A DNA stretch of 36,264 nt, from positions 1-36,264 of the forward strand of contig JAUWIG010000015.1 in the NCBI GenBank assembly GCA_030605475.1, read 5' to 3'. Positions 16,656-25,808 of this stretch are shown here, piece after piece (the first letter of the stretch is position 1; every line of letters starts with the position of its first letter). This DNA comes from Planctomycetota bacterium. GTDB taxonomy: Bacteria; Planctomycetota; Phycisphaerae; Sedimentisphaerales; Anaerobacaceae. Below the pieces are notes generated by a model. That model was given only the letters and a program-made list of their open reading frames with translations, did not search any database and was not told the origin of the DNA. The position numbers and the translations under genes were made by a program.

Positions 16656-19055
16656 CTACAACAAATTGACAGGGTCTATATCTATTGCGACCTTGACCGC
16701 CGGTCGAACAGGCCGCCCCGCTCGCAAACCACTAAATAATCGCAGGATAGTTGCCGCTTCCGGGGCCTGGACAATTATCTGCATCCTGTGAAAGCGCTGT
16801 ACTCGGCTTATCACCGCCGGCATAGGCCCTCGGACAACCGCCGCCAGATTATCACGCTTGATAATATAATCTATTTTTTCACGCATCGCCCGGCAGGCTG
16901 CTTCGAGTTTATCAAAATTCATATCCCGCATAACTAAACCAGCCAACCGCCAAAAAGGCGGCAAATTGCAGGCCTTGCGGTGCTTTAACTCCTCTTTGAC
17001 AAAACCGTCAAAATCATTTTTTAGGGCAAATTGTATGGCCGGCTGGTCCGGCAAAAATGTTTGAACGAACACCGTACCCTTTTTAACGGAGCGCCCTGCC
17101 CGACCTGCCACCTGGGAAATCAATTGAAAGGTGCGCTCGTTCGCTCTAAAATCCGGCAGATAAAGGCAGGTGTCGGCACTAATAATTCCCACGAGAGTTA
17201 CGTTGGGAAAGTGGAGGCCCTTTGCCAGCATCTGTGTCCCGGCTAAAATATCAATTCGCCCATCACTAAAGTCCTTCAGAAGCCGATAATAGTCCCTACC
17301 TGCCATAGAATCGCTGTCAACTCTCGAGACACGAGCGTCGGGAAATTTTCCGGCCAGCTCCTCTTCGAGCCGTTGCGAGCCAAGCCCTATCATCGCGAAC
17401 CCGGCGCCGCATAAAGGACACTTTTCAGGCACAAGCGCCTTCGCTCCACAATAATGACATACTGTATAACCATAACGTATATGCTTTCCTGTAACCGTCC
17501 GCATTCGGTCATGGCCGGGAGCCTTCGACCTGTGGAAAGTCAGCGTTACATCGCAATTCCGGCAGTGAAGGATATGCCTGCACGATGGGCAGAACACAAA
17601 ACTGCTGTAGCCGCGTCTATTCAAAAGCAAAATCGCCTGTTCTTTTTTTGCGATGGTCTCTTTCAGATGTTCAGCCAACGGCTCACTTATCAACTGAATA
17701 CCATCCTGCGTCGAATATTCCTGCCGCAAATCGACAAGTTTCATTTCAGGAAAGGCCAGGTCCATTACCCTTTTGGCCAAACGCAGCAGATTAAAATGCT
17801 TTTTACTTCGGCTGTTAAACAGTGTCTCTAACGATGGCGTAGCGCTGCCTAAAATACAATGTGCATCTGACAATTGCGCTCGTTTTATCGCCACGTCTCT
17901 GCCGTGATATCGCGGAGCGGTGTCCTGCTTGTAGCCCGGCTCATGCTCCTCATCAACAACGACAAGCCCTAATTTCGGCAGCGGCGCAAAAACCGCTGAG
18001 CGGGCGCCGATGACCACGTCAGCTTCACCAGCCCTTATCTTCTGCCACTGCACGTTGCGCTGGGAAGCGGTCAGGCCCGAATGCATTACAGCGATTTTTT
18101 CAAAGCGGCTGCTGAACCGCTGAACGGTTTGAGCGGTAAGAGCGATTTCAGGAAGCAGCACGATGGCACCTCTGCCTTTTTGCAAAACATGCTCAATCGC
18201 TCTTATGTAAAGCTCTGTCTTACCGCTATCGGTAACACCGTGTAAAAGCGTAACACCAAACTCGGCTGAGTCTATCCGGCCGTTGATAGAGCCAAGTGCA
18301 TTCTGCTGGTCCTCATTGAGAACCACTTTGTCCGTTTTTATTGACATCCTATCCGGAATAGCAGGCAAAGACTTGAAAATCGTTTTCTGGGCTATTTTTA
18401 TAATCTGTTTCTCAGCCAATTTCTTTATTGGCTCGTTGCTACAGCCGACCTCCTCCAATAAACCCTGCAATTCCACTGCCGCCTCTGAGCTAAAAGCTCT
18501 TCGCCGCTGAAGGACGGCGACAATTTGCTTCTGCTTCTTACCTCTCACCTGCCCAATTAGCTCTTCGATGTCTCCCGCCAGATAAATATACTTTTGCGTT
18601 TTGACACCAATTCCTTTTTTCACCGCCCCCGGCACCATTGCCGCTAAAACCTGGCCTAATGGGCAAACATAATAGCTGCTAATCCATTGAGCCAGTTTCA
18701 TAAGGCCGGCATCCAGCAGCGGCTCTTTATCGATTACCTTAGCGACTCTCTTCAGCCGGCGTTTTTTTCCACGGCCGGCAAAAGATTCCTCAAGGGGGAT
18801 ATCTGTTTCGACGCAAAAGCCGATTTCGTGTTTGTCTTTCCTGCCGAACGGCGCCTCAACTCGCTGTCCCACCTCAATCGGCCAATTTTCATCAGCTACC
18901 GCGTAATCAAACTCATTATCCACCCCCGCCTCAAACGCCACGCGAATAATATGATTGCAAAGGTCCCCTCGCCCGGCCTGTCTTGTCTCAAACAAACTAT
19001 CTGTTAAGTATTTACCCACTGAGTAACCTGGCAAATCACTGATTATTAGAAGCAT
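16656..19055 (-). CDS. priA: Primosomal replication restart helicase PriA
   Basis: PriA reloads the replisome at stalled forks. The order is the N-terminal 3' DNA-binding domain, a helicase core with Walker A at 273-280 (GVTDSGKT; D replaces the usual second G) and DEEH, an ATPSLET motif, the zinc-binding cysteines (CPSCRHILHCRNC and CHYCG...CPLCG), and helicase motifs V/VI (AGTQMLAKGL, QVAGRAGR). The ATG at 19055 overlaps the end of the upstream lipoprotein gene by 20 bp. The first 35 or so residues do not look conserved, and the true start may be a GTG or TTG closer to the HIIRVAFEAG segment. Confidence 0.95.
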   Translation of the reverse strand: MLLIISDLPGYSVGKYLTDSLFETRQAGRGDLCNHIIRVAFEAGVDNEFDYAVADENWPIEVGQRVEAPFGRKDKHEIGFCVETDIPLEESFAGRGKKRRLKRVAKVIDKEPLLDAGLMKLAQWISSYYVCPLGQVLAAMVPGAVKKGIGVKTQKYIYLAGDIEELIGQVRGKKQKQIVAVLQRRRAFSSEAAVELQGLLEEVGCSNEPIKKLAEKQIIKIAQKTIFKSLPAIPDRMSIKTDKVVLNEDQQNALGSINGRIDSAEFGVTLLHGVTDSGKTELYIRAIEHVLQKGRGAIVLLPEIALTAQTVQRFSSRFEKIAVMHSGLTASQRNVQWQKIRAGEADVVIGARSAVFAPLPKLGLVVVDEEHEPGYKQDTAPRYHGRDVAIKRAQLSDAHCILGSATPSLETLFNSRSKKHFNLLRLAKRVMDLAFPEMKLVDLRQEYSTQDGIQLISEPLAEHLKETIAKKEQAILLLNRRGYSSFVFCPSCRHILHCRNCDVTLTFHRSKAPGHDRMRTVTGKHIRYGYTVCHYCGAKALVPEKCPLCGAGFAMIGLGSQRLEEELAGKFPDARVSRVDSDSMAGRDYYRLLKDFSDGRIDILAGTQMLAKGLHFPNVTLVGIISADTCLYLPDFRANERTFQLISQVAGRAGRSVKKGTVFVQTFLPDQPAIQFALKNDFDGFVKEELKHRKACNLPPFWRLAGLVMRDMNFDKLEAACRAMREKIDYIIKRDNLAAVVRGPMPAVISRVQRFHRMQIIVQAPEAATILRLFSGLRAGRPVRPAVKVAIDIDPVNLL

Positions 19056-19506
19056 GTAACTCTGCTTCGCGTTGCTGTTGCGATGCCTTTATCACATCGG
19101 CTGACCGATAAGCTGCTTTAGCATCATCCCGGGCTATTCTGGCACTGCGAGCAGCAGCTATAGCGGCAAAGCAAGTGACAACCGCAATAAATAAGATAGC
19201 TAATGCGGCAATCGTTATAAACACCAAAGCCAGCTGTGGTACTCTAACTTCCACGGGCAAAGCCCTGCCGCCAGACATATCCAGCTTTACAGGCAACGCT
19301 TTATCGCCCTGTATATCGACCTTAACAGGCAGTGCTTTATCGTCCTTCGCCTCAACCTTAACTGGTATCCCTTCTTCACTCCGCACCTCAACAGGTAGTC
19401 CTCTATAACCATGTACTCCTTTTTTCGCAGGTTCGCTTTGCTCACCTGTTTGTGCACAGCCGGCCAACAGACAAAGAACCATCAAAATAAAAACTGTTTT
19501 CTTCAT
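19036..19506 (-). CDS. Lipoprotein with LPVxV repeats and a membrane segment
   Basis: The start at ATG 19506 follows GAGGAG by about 11 bases. The longer frame from a TTG at 19524 would run through that site. The lipobox LLAGC puts the lipidated cysteine at 17. Residues about 35-88 carry five imperfect 12-residue repeats with the core (L/I)PV(E/K)(V/L). A hydrophobic segment of about 25 residues (LALVFITIAALAILFIAVVT) and a charged helical tail follow. This is a two-anchor layout: lipid at the N-terminus, transmembrane helix further on. The repeats look like short beta strands. Function unknown. The gene overlaps the priA frame by 20 bp. Confidence 0.75.
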   Translation of the reverse strand: MKKTVFILMVLCLLAGCAQTGEQSEPAKKGVHGYRGLPVEVRSEEGIPVKVEAKDDKALPVKVDIQGDKALPVKLDMSGGRALPVEVRVPQLALVFITIAALAILFIAVVTCFAAIAAARSARIARDDAKAAYRSADVIKASQQQREAELHASNNQ

Positions 19507-19633
19507 TTTTACTTCACTCCTCAAATTCCATTTTCACCGGTAATTGTCGCAGTTTGAGACAGTTGTGTCAAGATTTCAGGGGAGCCACTCGCCTCCGCAT
19601 AATTCGTGAAATCCATAACCGGCTTTGAATTTT

Positions 19634-19698
19634 ACCCCGTTAGAAATTTTCCCCTTTTGTATCACATTATCATCTCGTAACAGAATTTCTAACGGGGT
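19634..19698. repeat. 15-bp perfect inverted repeat
   Basis: ACCCCGTTAGAAATT (19634-19648) and its exact complement AATTTCTAACGGGGT (19684-19698) flank 35 bp. It sits six bases past the stop codon of the leftward oxidoreductase gene. No T-run follows, so it is not a classical terminator. The layout (arms with a short unrelated centre) would suit a miniature palindromic element. Confidence 0.85.
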
Positions 19699-19703
19699 TT
19701 ATG

Positions 19704-21122
19704 TTATGGTTTTGTGCTGCGTTTTTTATCCGTACGGGCCAGCTCCAATGCCTTTGTTGTGGTATAGTACTTCGCTATCATATTCTGCACTTCCCACGCA
19801 GGCAGTTTTCCCTCCACCAGGTATTTCAGGTACCTTTCCATAACTTTTCGAAAGTGGGCCTCGTGGCCGATGCGGTATTTGTCTGGTATCAGCACACGCC
19901 AGCTGTTACCTTCTTGCTTGAGTTTCAACCCTGCGTACTTACTTTGCAGGGCGGCGATTGCTTTTCTCAGCGCCTGCGCTAATTCATCCCTGTTTGCCCC
20001 TGCTGCCGGCTCTATGTAAAGTTCCGGCCGATAGTTTTGTTCTTTACCCTGCCGGATGATTATGTTCGCTCCGCTGCCCCTTACCATCAAATAATGGGTG
20101 TCCCTTCCTCCCTCCGGGGCCTGGAAATTCCAGATTACCGATAGCTTTGTATGAACAGCTTTGACCGTATAAATCATTTCGCCGTTGGCATAGCAGGGCA
20201 GTACCCCATCTTCGTTTAGTTTATCTTTTAGAAAATCGGGGAAGTCCTTCAGCTTCGTTACCTTTTCATACTGCCGGCGAGTTATCAAAGTCGGCCAGCG
20301 CCTGGCCTTTTTCATCTCAATATCTTTTCGGTAATCGATAGCTTCTTCCGGAAATAGCATCCACATCCCTATATCTACCAGATGTGTCGTCACATCTACC
20401 AGCCCTTCACCTTGCTGGGTAGTATCGAAATACCATCCCGGTCGCTTAAGCGGCTTTCCCGCAACGTACTTGAAGAAGTGATGCACACTCTCTTTAACCA
20501 CCGCCGGCTCTTCCACCGAGCCTTTTTCCAGCTTCCCGAACACATCCCTGTTGTGTACCAGTTCCTTCTGCAGAATCGTCGCAATCGAGTACCGCTCCGT
20601 CATAATATCGTAAAGCAGCACACCGTTTTTCCCCGCCGATGCAAAGGCCTCTTCCATCAACTTAAACCCCTTGGCATCAATGCACATCGGTTTGTCTGAC
20701 AGCACGTTTAAGCCCGCATCCACGCACGCCTTGATGCATTCGGTCTTTTTGCTGTTATTGCCCGCTAATACCACTACGTTGCCCGGCTTTTCTTTCAGCA
20801 TCCTTTCCAGAAAGTCACCGCCGGTGTATACCTTCTCTTCCCAGCCGGTCGGGTTCTCCACCCGCGTATTAAATCCCTCAATCATCCTCAGGTGATTTTC
20901 AACATCCGGCCCCTCAGCAGCGTACACGTACACTGTTGGTGACACCTGCTCGTACATCGTCTTCTGCACTAACGCCGCGTGAAAGTGCCCCGGATTCAGC
21001 GTCATTATCTTCACTTCGCCTTTGGCACCGGTAAATTTCATTTTAACCTCCTGCACTTTGGTGCACGAAAACATAGTTATCAAAGAAACCATCAATCCTG
21101 TTAAAATGACTCTTCGAATCAT
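19704..21122 (-). CDS. Gfo/Idh/MocA-family oxidoreductase lipoprotein
   Basis: A lipoprotein signal (LITMFSC, Cys20) targets it to the envelope. The N-terminal Rossmann region is variant and the GLNVLSDKPMCID segment carries the family lysine (DKP instead of EKP). The C-terminal part (about 300-460) fits the putative oxidoreductase C-terminal domain of planctomycete and Bacteroidetes relatives. The VDVTTHLVDIGMW segment is a typical catalytic-region motif. Such enzymes oxidise sugars or sugar derivatives with a nicotinamide cofactor. It follows the DUF1080 gene by 57 bp on the same strand, suggesting one operon for glycoside processing. Confidence 0.87.
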   Translation of the reverse strand: MIRRVILTGLMVSLITMFSCTKVQEVKMKFTGAKGEVKIMTLNPGHFHAALVQKTMYEQVSPTVYVYAAEGPDVENHLRMIEGFNTRVENPTGWEEKVYTGGDFLERMLKEKPGNVVVLAGNNSKKTECIKACVDAGLNVLSDKPMCIDAKGFKLMEEAFASAGKNGVLLYDIMTERYSIATILQKELVHNRDVFGKLEKGSVEEPAVVKESVHHFFKYVAGKPLKRPGWYFDTTQQGEGLVDVTTHLVDIGMWMLFPEEAIDYRKDIEMKKARRWPTLITRRQYEKVTKLKDFPDFLKDKLNEDGVLPCYANGEMIYTVKAVHTKLSVIWNFQAPEGGRDTHYLMVRGSGANIIIRQGKEQNYRPELYIEPAAGANRDELAQALRKAIAALQSKYAGLKLKQEGNSWRVLIPDKYRIGHEAHFRKVMERYLKYLVEGKLPAWEVQNMIAKYYTTTKALELARTDKKRSTKP

Positions 21123-21179
21123 AATAAAATCCTCACTAAGTGCTTTTCAACTGCTCTTTGGGTCTATTACTTTTTCGGC

Positions 21180-21905
21180 TCAGTCGAACGCCACCAGCCA
21201 GATATTGCGAAATTGCACCTCGCTGCCGTGGTCCTGCAGCAGAATGGGGCCTGGCTGGGGCCCTTCCGGGTTGCCTTTGCCAGTTTTGTTTGGGATTTCA
21301 AAGTTGTTATGAATCATAACACCGTCATGGATTACGGTAATACGGGCGTTTTTTACTTTCCTGAGGTGCTCACCTTCACCCTCAAATCTAGCGGCGTGGA
21401 AGGTAATATCATAACTTTGCCATTCACCCGCCCTTTTGCAGATGTTCCTGTCAGGCGGCTTTGTCCTGTAGATTGCCCCGCAGCCGTTGTATTTGGGCTC
21501 GTGACCATACGAGTCAAGAATCTGCACCTCGTAGCGACGCTGTATATAAATGCCGCTGTTGCCCCGGCTTTGGTCTTTTTTCTTCTGCGATTCTTTCGGT
21601 ATGTTGAATTCGACGTGCAGCTTGATGTCCTGGAATTTCTGTTTTGTGATAATGCTGCCCTTTCCTGGAACGACCTTCATTGCCCCGTCGGCAAGCTGCC
21701 ACTGCACGGGCCCGCCGTTTTTGTCTGTCCAGTGGGCAAAATCCGTACAGTCGAAAAGCACAATAGCGTCCGACGAATGCGCCGACAACTCAGTCTGCAT
21801 ATTCATTTGATAGCAGCCCGCAACTGCTACGAACACTGTCAATACTACCACCGTGCTTAGATATGCGCTATTAAAGTTTTTCGTCTGTTTATCTCTTTCT
21901 GACAT
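21180..21905 (-). CDS. DUF1080 / 3-keto-disaccharide hydrolase family lipoprotein
   Basis: A lipobox (VAVAGC, Cys31) follows a hydrophobic stretch. The rest is one DUF1080 jelly-roll domain: LFDCTDFAHWT, then QWQLADGAMKVVPGKGSI, FQDIKLHVEFNIP, GNSGIYIQRRYEVQILDSYG, and PGPILLQDHGSEVQFRNIW at the end. PF06439 members cleave 3-keto-glycosides made by Gfo/Idh-type dehydrogenases, which matches the neighbours. It is the first gene of the leftward unit. The 262-bp gap upstream is shared with the divergent Tat-exported oxidoreductase gene. Confidence 0.9.
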   Translation of the reverse strand: MSERDKQTKNFNSAYLSTVVVLTVFVAVAGCYQMNMQTELSAHSSDAIVLFDCTDFAHWTDKNGGPVQWQLADGAMKVVPGKGSIITKQKFQDIKLHVEFNIPKESQKKKDQSRGNSGIYIQRRYEVQILDSYGHEPKYNGCGAIYRTKPPDRNICKRAGEWQSYDITFHAARFEGEGEHLRKVKNARITVIHDGVMIHNNFEIPNKTGKGNPEGPQPGPILLQDHGSEVQFRNIWLVAFD

Positions 21906-22030
21906 CCGGAACCCCGCAAAATATATTTACTCCGGCAAAGAAGCTGCTGCCATTATAGCTATCCGCCTTTTGCATTCAACCTTTACTCCGGCATTATTTG
22001 TGCTGCCCAAGAAGCCCCCTGAAATCATCC

Positions 22031-22059
22031 TTGACAATCATAACAGGATTCATTAGCAT
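22031..22059 (+). promoter_or_regulatory. Promoter of the rightward sugar operon
   Basis: TTGACA (22031-22036) is a perfect -35 box. It is followed after 17 bp by TAGCAT (22054-22059) as a fair -10. Transcription would begin near 22066, just ahead of a hairpin with a T5 tail. Confidence 0.55.
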
Positions 22060-22076
22060 AACAAACGCCTTGAATT

Positions 22077-22109
22077 CGGGATGTAGCTGTGGTCGTACAT
22101 CCCGTTTTT
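22077..22109 (+). promoter_or_regulatory. Leader hairpin with T-tract (possible attenuator)
   Basis: CGGGATGTA (22077-22085) pairs perfectly with TACATCCCG (22096-22104) over a 10-base loop and is followed by TTTTT. This is an intrinsic-terminator shape placed between the predicted transcription start and the start codon at 22168. No plus-strand gene lies upstream to need a terminator, so conditional termination in the leader is the simplest reading. No known riboswitch fold was recognised. Confidence 0.6.
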
Positions 22110-22167
22110 GCCAGGCCCAAAATAAGTTATTGGCCGCAAGTTTTAATTAAATTCAAGGAGAGAGCAA

Positions 22168-23604
22168 GTGTCTTCCAAACGCAAAGGAATCTCGCGTCGT
22201 GAATTTCTGGCCCGCAGCGCCCAAACCACCGCCGGCCTCGTCGCAGCCGGCAGTCTGGCCTCGCTTGCCACCCCCACTGCCAAAAGCCGCATCATCGGCG
22301 CCAACGAGCGTATAAACCTTGCTGTCCTTGGTATTCGCAGCCGTGGTATGGCAATGGCTCGACACTTCTCAAGAATTCCAAATGTCCGTATTAAAACCTT
22401 GGTTGATGTTGACGAAAACCTCTTTCCCGAACGCGTCAAGGAACTTGAAGAAATCCAGGGCTCTGCGCCTTCCACCGAGTATGACCTGCGCCAAACCTTC
22501 GATGACAAAGACATTGACGCAGTCGTCATCGCCACCACCGACCACTGGCACGCCCTTGCCACCATATGGGCCTGCCAAGCTGGAAAGCACGTCTTTGTCA
22601 AAAAGCCCTGCTCGCACAACATCCGGGAAGGCAGAAAAATGGTCGAAGCCGCCCGCAGGTATGACCGTATCGTCGCCGCTGGCTTTCATAACCGCTCCAT
22701 CCGTAATGTCCGACAGGCAATGAAATTCCTCCACGACGGCGGAATCGGCCAAATCTATATGGCACGCGGTTTGTGCTTCAAACCTCGCGACTCTATCGGA
22801 AAATATCCTGATGGCCCCGTCCCCGACGGCGAGGATTTCTATATCACCGTCAATGGCAAGAAGATGCCCCACTACAACACTGACTACCTTAAGAAAGTCC
22901 ACTACGACCTCTGGCTCGGCTGTGCCCCCAAAAGACCCTTCAACCGCAACCGATTTCACTACAACTGGCACTGGTACTGGGATTACGGCTGCGGCGACAT
23001 CGGCAACCAGGGACCACACCAGCTCGACATCGCCCGCTGGGGAATGAATAAAAACGAGCACCCTGTTAAGGTCAAATCAAGCGGTGGATATTTCGCTTTC
23101 GATTCGGCACAGGAAACCCCCAACACTCAAGTCGCAACTTACGAATACGCTGACGGCAAAATCCTCCAGTTCGAGGTTCGAGGCCTCTACACCAACAATG
23201 AAAACGACATCAAAATCGGCAACCTGTTCTTCGGCACCAAGGGCTGGATGCACCTTAACGGCAGCACCTGGAAAACATACTTCGGCCGAAAGAACAAGCC
23301 CGGCCCCAGCAACGAAACAGCCGAGGAGTATGACGACCCGATGAATCTTGCCGGTGCCGGTGGAGATGCCCATTTTAGTAACTTCATTCGTACGCTTCGC
23401 GCCGGAAAAAAAGAATATCTTACCTGCGACATAGAGGCTGGTCACATATCCACGGTGCTACTCCACCTGGCAAATATCTCCTGTCGTCTCGGACGCGAGC
23501 TTACGTTCAATGGGGCAAAGGAAAAATTCGCAGGCGACAAAGAGGCCGACCGCATGCTCACCAGGAAATATCGCAAACCATACGTTGTGCCGAAAAGAGT
23601 ATAA
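22168..23604 (+). CDS. Tat-exported Gfo/Idh/MocA oxidoreductase
   Basis: It starts at GTG with AAGGAG seven bases upstream. A twin-arginine signal (SRREFLARS) followed by an Ala/Gly-rich hydrophobic stretch exports the folded, cofactor-loaded protein. The Rossmann domain begins INLAVLGIRSRGMAMA. GKHVFVKKPCSHN carries the family lysine in a KKP variant of EKP. DIGNQGPHQLDIARWGM near residues 272-288 is the second-domain catalytic region typical of periplasmic planctomycete members. It is the first gene of the rightward unit, followed 61 bp later by another Gfo/Idh gene. The likely role is oxidation of a sugar or glycoside outside the cytoplasm. Confidence 0.92.
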   Translation: MSSKRKGISRREFLARSAQTTAGLVAAGSLASLATPTAKSRIIGANERINLAVLGIRSRGMAMARHFSRIPNVRIKTLVDVDENLFPERVKELEEIQGSAPSTEYDLRQTFDDKDIDAVVIATTDHWHALATIWACQAGKHVFVKKPCSHNIREGRKMVEAARRYDRIVAAGFHNRSIRNVRQAMKFLHDGGIGQIYMARGLCFKPRDSIGKYPDGPVPDGEDFYITVNGKKMPHYNTDYLKKVHYDLWLGCAPKRPFNRNRFHYNWHWYWDYGCGDIGNQGPHQLDIARWGMNKNEHPVKVKSSGGYFAFDSAQETPNTQVATYEYADGKILQFEVRGLYTNNENDIKIGNLFFGTKGWMHLNGSTWKTYFGRKNKPGPSNETAEEYDDPMNLAGAGGDAHFSNFIRTLRAGKKEYLTCDIEAGHISTVLLHLANISCRLGRELTFNGAKEKFAGDKEADRMLTRKYRKPYVVPKRV

Positions 23605-23665
23605 ACAATAGCGTACAGGAAATAGAAAAGTTGGAAAATTTACGATTTGCAGAAAGGTAACACTA

Positions 23666-24706
23666 ATGAAGACCTGGAATTTTGGAATAGTGGGCGCAGG
23701 TTTGATTGCTGACTTTCACGCCAATTCCATTAAAGATATGCCTCGGGCAAATTTGATTGGTTGTTGTGACATAATCGGCGAGCGGTCAAAAGCATTGGCG
23801 GACAAATTCGGGGTCAAAGCTTTCGAGAATACCGAAGAAATGGTCAAGAGCAAAGATATAAATATTGTAACCATTGCCACCCCGAGCGGAGCTCATATGG
23901 AGCCGACCATTGCTGCGGCCAAGGCGGGCAAACACGTGATATGCGAAAAACCGCTGGATGTCACCCTTGAGCGAATCGACGCTATGATAGATGCACACAA
24001 AAAGGCCGGTACGGTCCTGGGAAGTATATTCCCGTATCGATTTAATGACGCTATGGCACCTCTCAGGGAAGCGATAAACTCCGGACGTTTCGGTGTAATT
24101 ACTTACGCCGGAGTATACGTCCCCTGGTGGCGAACCGAGGAATATTACAAGGATTCCTGGCACGGCACCTGGAAATTAGACGGCGGCGGCGCATTGATGA
24201 ATCAATCAATTCATATGATAGATATGCTGTGCGAGCTGATGCCGCCGATTGAATCTATTCAGGCTTTTACAGCAACAATCGGACATCCGCAAATCGAAGC
24301 GGAAGATACTGCGGTTGTCGCCCTGCGTTATACCAGCGGTGCCTTAGGAATTATCTACGGCACCAGCGCCTCATATCCAGGCCGACACAGACGGTTTGAA
24401 ATTACCGGCACCAAAGGCACAGTCGTTTATCTGGAAGACAGCATTACCGTATGGCAGTTTGCAGATGAAAGACCAGAAGATGCGCAAATCCGCAGGCAAT
24501 TCGGCCAAGTCGGAACCGAAGGAGGCAAGGACGACCCCGCTAAAATCCCGTATAAACTTCACAAACGTAACTTCCAAGCATTTCTTGACGCTTTGGAGAC
24601 CGGCGGCGAGTTTTGCATAAACCCACAGGAAGCCCGCAAAACCGTGGAAGTGATACTGGCAATATATAAATCCGCCAAAGAACAAAAGCTCATCAAACTC
24701 AATTAA
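23666..24706 (+). CDS. Gfo/Idh/MocA oxidoreductase, cytoplasmic
   Basis: There is no signal peptide. The N-terminal Rossmann motif is FGIVGAGLIADFHA, EKP is present (KHVICEKPLDVT), and the GGGALMNQSIHMIDML segment is the conserved catalytic-domain motif. At 346 residues it has the standard length. AAAGGT precedes the ATG. It sits between the Tat-exported oxidoreductase and the PmoA-family gene on the same strand, and would act on sugar intermediates after uptake. The exact substrate cannot be read from sequence. Confidence 0.93.
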   Translation: MKTWNFGIVGAGLIADFHANSIKDMPRANLIGCCDIIGERSKALADKFGVKAFENTEEMVKSKDINIVTIATPSGAHMEPTIAAAKAGKHVICEKPLDVTLERIDAMIDAHKKAGTVLGSIFPYRFNDAMAPLREAINSGRFGVITYAGVYVPWWRTEEYYKDSWHGTWKLDGGGALMNQSIHMIDMLCELMPPIESIQAFTATIGHPQIEAEDTAVVALRYTSGALGIIYGTSASYPGRHRRFEITGTKGTVVYLEDSITVWQFADERPEDAQIRRQFGQVGTEGGKDDPAKIPYKLHKRNFQAFLDALETGGEFCINPQEARKTVEVILAIYKSAKEQKLIKLN

Positions 24707-24728
24707 CCAGTAATAAGGAGACAGACAA

Positions 24729-25808
24729 ATGAGAAGTTTCAAAAATGCATTCTTAATGGGAACTCTAATGACAACGGCGGTTTTGGGGATTCTGATGGTG
24801 CTTGTGGGCTGTACCCAGGCGCTGGAGGCTGCGGAGAAACCGGCATCGACTGCTATGAAAATCATCGAAAAAAACGAAGGCTTCGCCATTATGGAAGGTA
24901 GCCGAAAAGTACTGTTTTATCAGCACCGACCCACTGACTTATCCGACCATGTCTTAGTTGACAAAGATAGTCAAACAAATCAGACGCTCCTTAACCTGCT
25001 AAAAGTCTTTGACGGAAAATCACGGCCCAATTACGTACATCCTCTCCACGGTCTCGACGGGGAAATCCTGACAGAGGACTATGCCTTAACCGACCACCTT
25101 GACCATCCACATCACGGTATTTTCTGGGCCTGGCATCAGGTTTTGGTTGGTGATAAGAAAATGGGGGATTCCTGGGACCTGAAAGACTTCTCCTGGGACG
25201 TGTATAACGTGGAAACTTCAACGGATTTGGAATCGGCAACTCTAAAAGCTCATGTATATTGGAAATCACCGGCCTGGACCGATGACAAAGGTCAACAAAA
25301 ACCTTTCGTCAAAGAAACAACTATCATCCGTGCCTATCGTGCTTCGGGTGGCATACGCAAAATAGACTTCCAAATAAGTCTGCTGGCTTCGGAGGACGGG
25401 GTCCGTATCGGCGGCTCTGATAACGAAAAGGGTTACGGAGGCTTCTCTCCCAGGATAAGAATGCCGAAAGGTCTTGTCTTTGCCGGGACCAATGGCCCGG
25501 TGAAGCCGAAAAATCTGGCCGTAGAAACCGGACCCTGGATGGACTTTTCCGGAAATTTCCGTGGGGATGGCAAAGTAAGCGGCCTGGCTGTTCTTTGTCA
25601 TAAGTCCATTCCAAGATATCCCCGGCCCTGGATTCTAAGACGCAAGGCAAGTATGCAAAATGCGGTTTACCCGGGCCGTAGGCCCGTTCCTCTATCCCGC
25701 AAAAAACCTCTCGTTCTGCGTTACCGGCTAATCGTGCACCGCGGCGACGCCCGGAAAGTGAACCTTGATAAACTACAGGCCCAATACAACGCCGAAGGTC
25801 CTCTCTAA
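24729..25808 (+). CDS. PmoA/DUF6807 family lipoprotein
   Basis: The lipobox LMVLVGC gives a lipidated Cys28. The rest matches the PmoA (DUF6807) family found with Gfo/Idh genes in planctomycetes: NYVHPLHGLDGEILTED, DHPHHGIFWAWHQV, GDSWDLKDF, and a long beta-rich body. The name PmoA is historic, and no link to methane oxidation is implied here. AAGGAG lies nine bases before the ATG. The stop codon overlaps the ATG of a short leftover frame (TAATG), which suggests the operon once continued. Confidence 0.87.
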   Translation: MRSFKNAFLMGTLMTTAVLGILMVLVGCTQALEAAEKPASTAMKIIEKNEGFAIMEGSRKVLFYQHRPTDLSDHVLVDKDSQTNQTLLNLLKVFDGKSRPNYVHPLHGLDGEILTEDYALTDHLDHPHHGIFWAWHQVLVGDKKMGDSWDLKDFSWDVYNVETSTDLESATLKAHVYWKSPAWTDDKGQQKPFVKETTIIRAYRASGGIRKIDFQISLLASEDGVRIGGSDNEKGYGGFSPRIRMPKGLVFAGTNGPVKPKNLAVETGPWMDFSGNFRGDGKVSGLAVLCHKSIPRYPRPWILRRKASMQNAVYPGRRPVPLSRKKPLVLRYRLIVHRGDARKVNLDKLQAQYNAEGPL

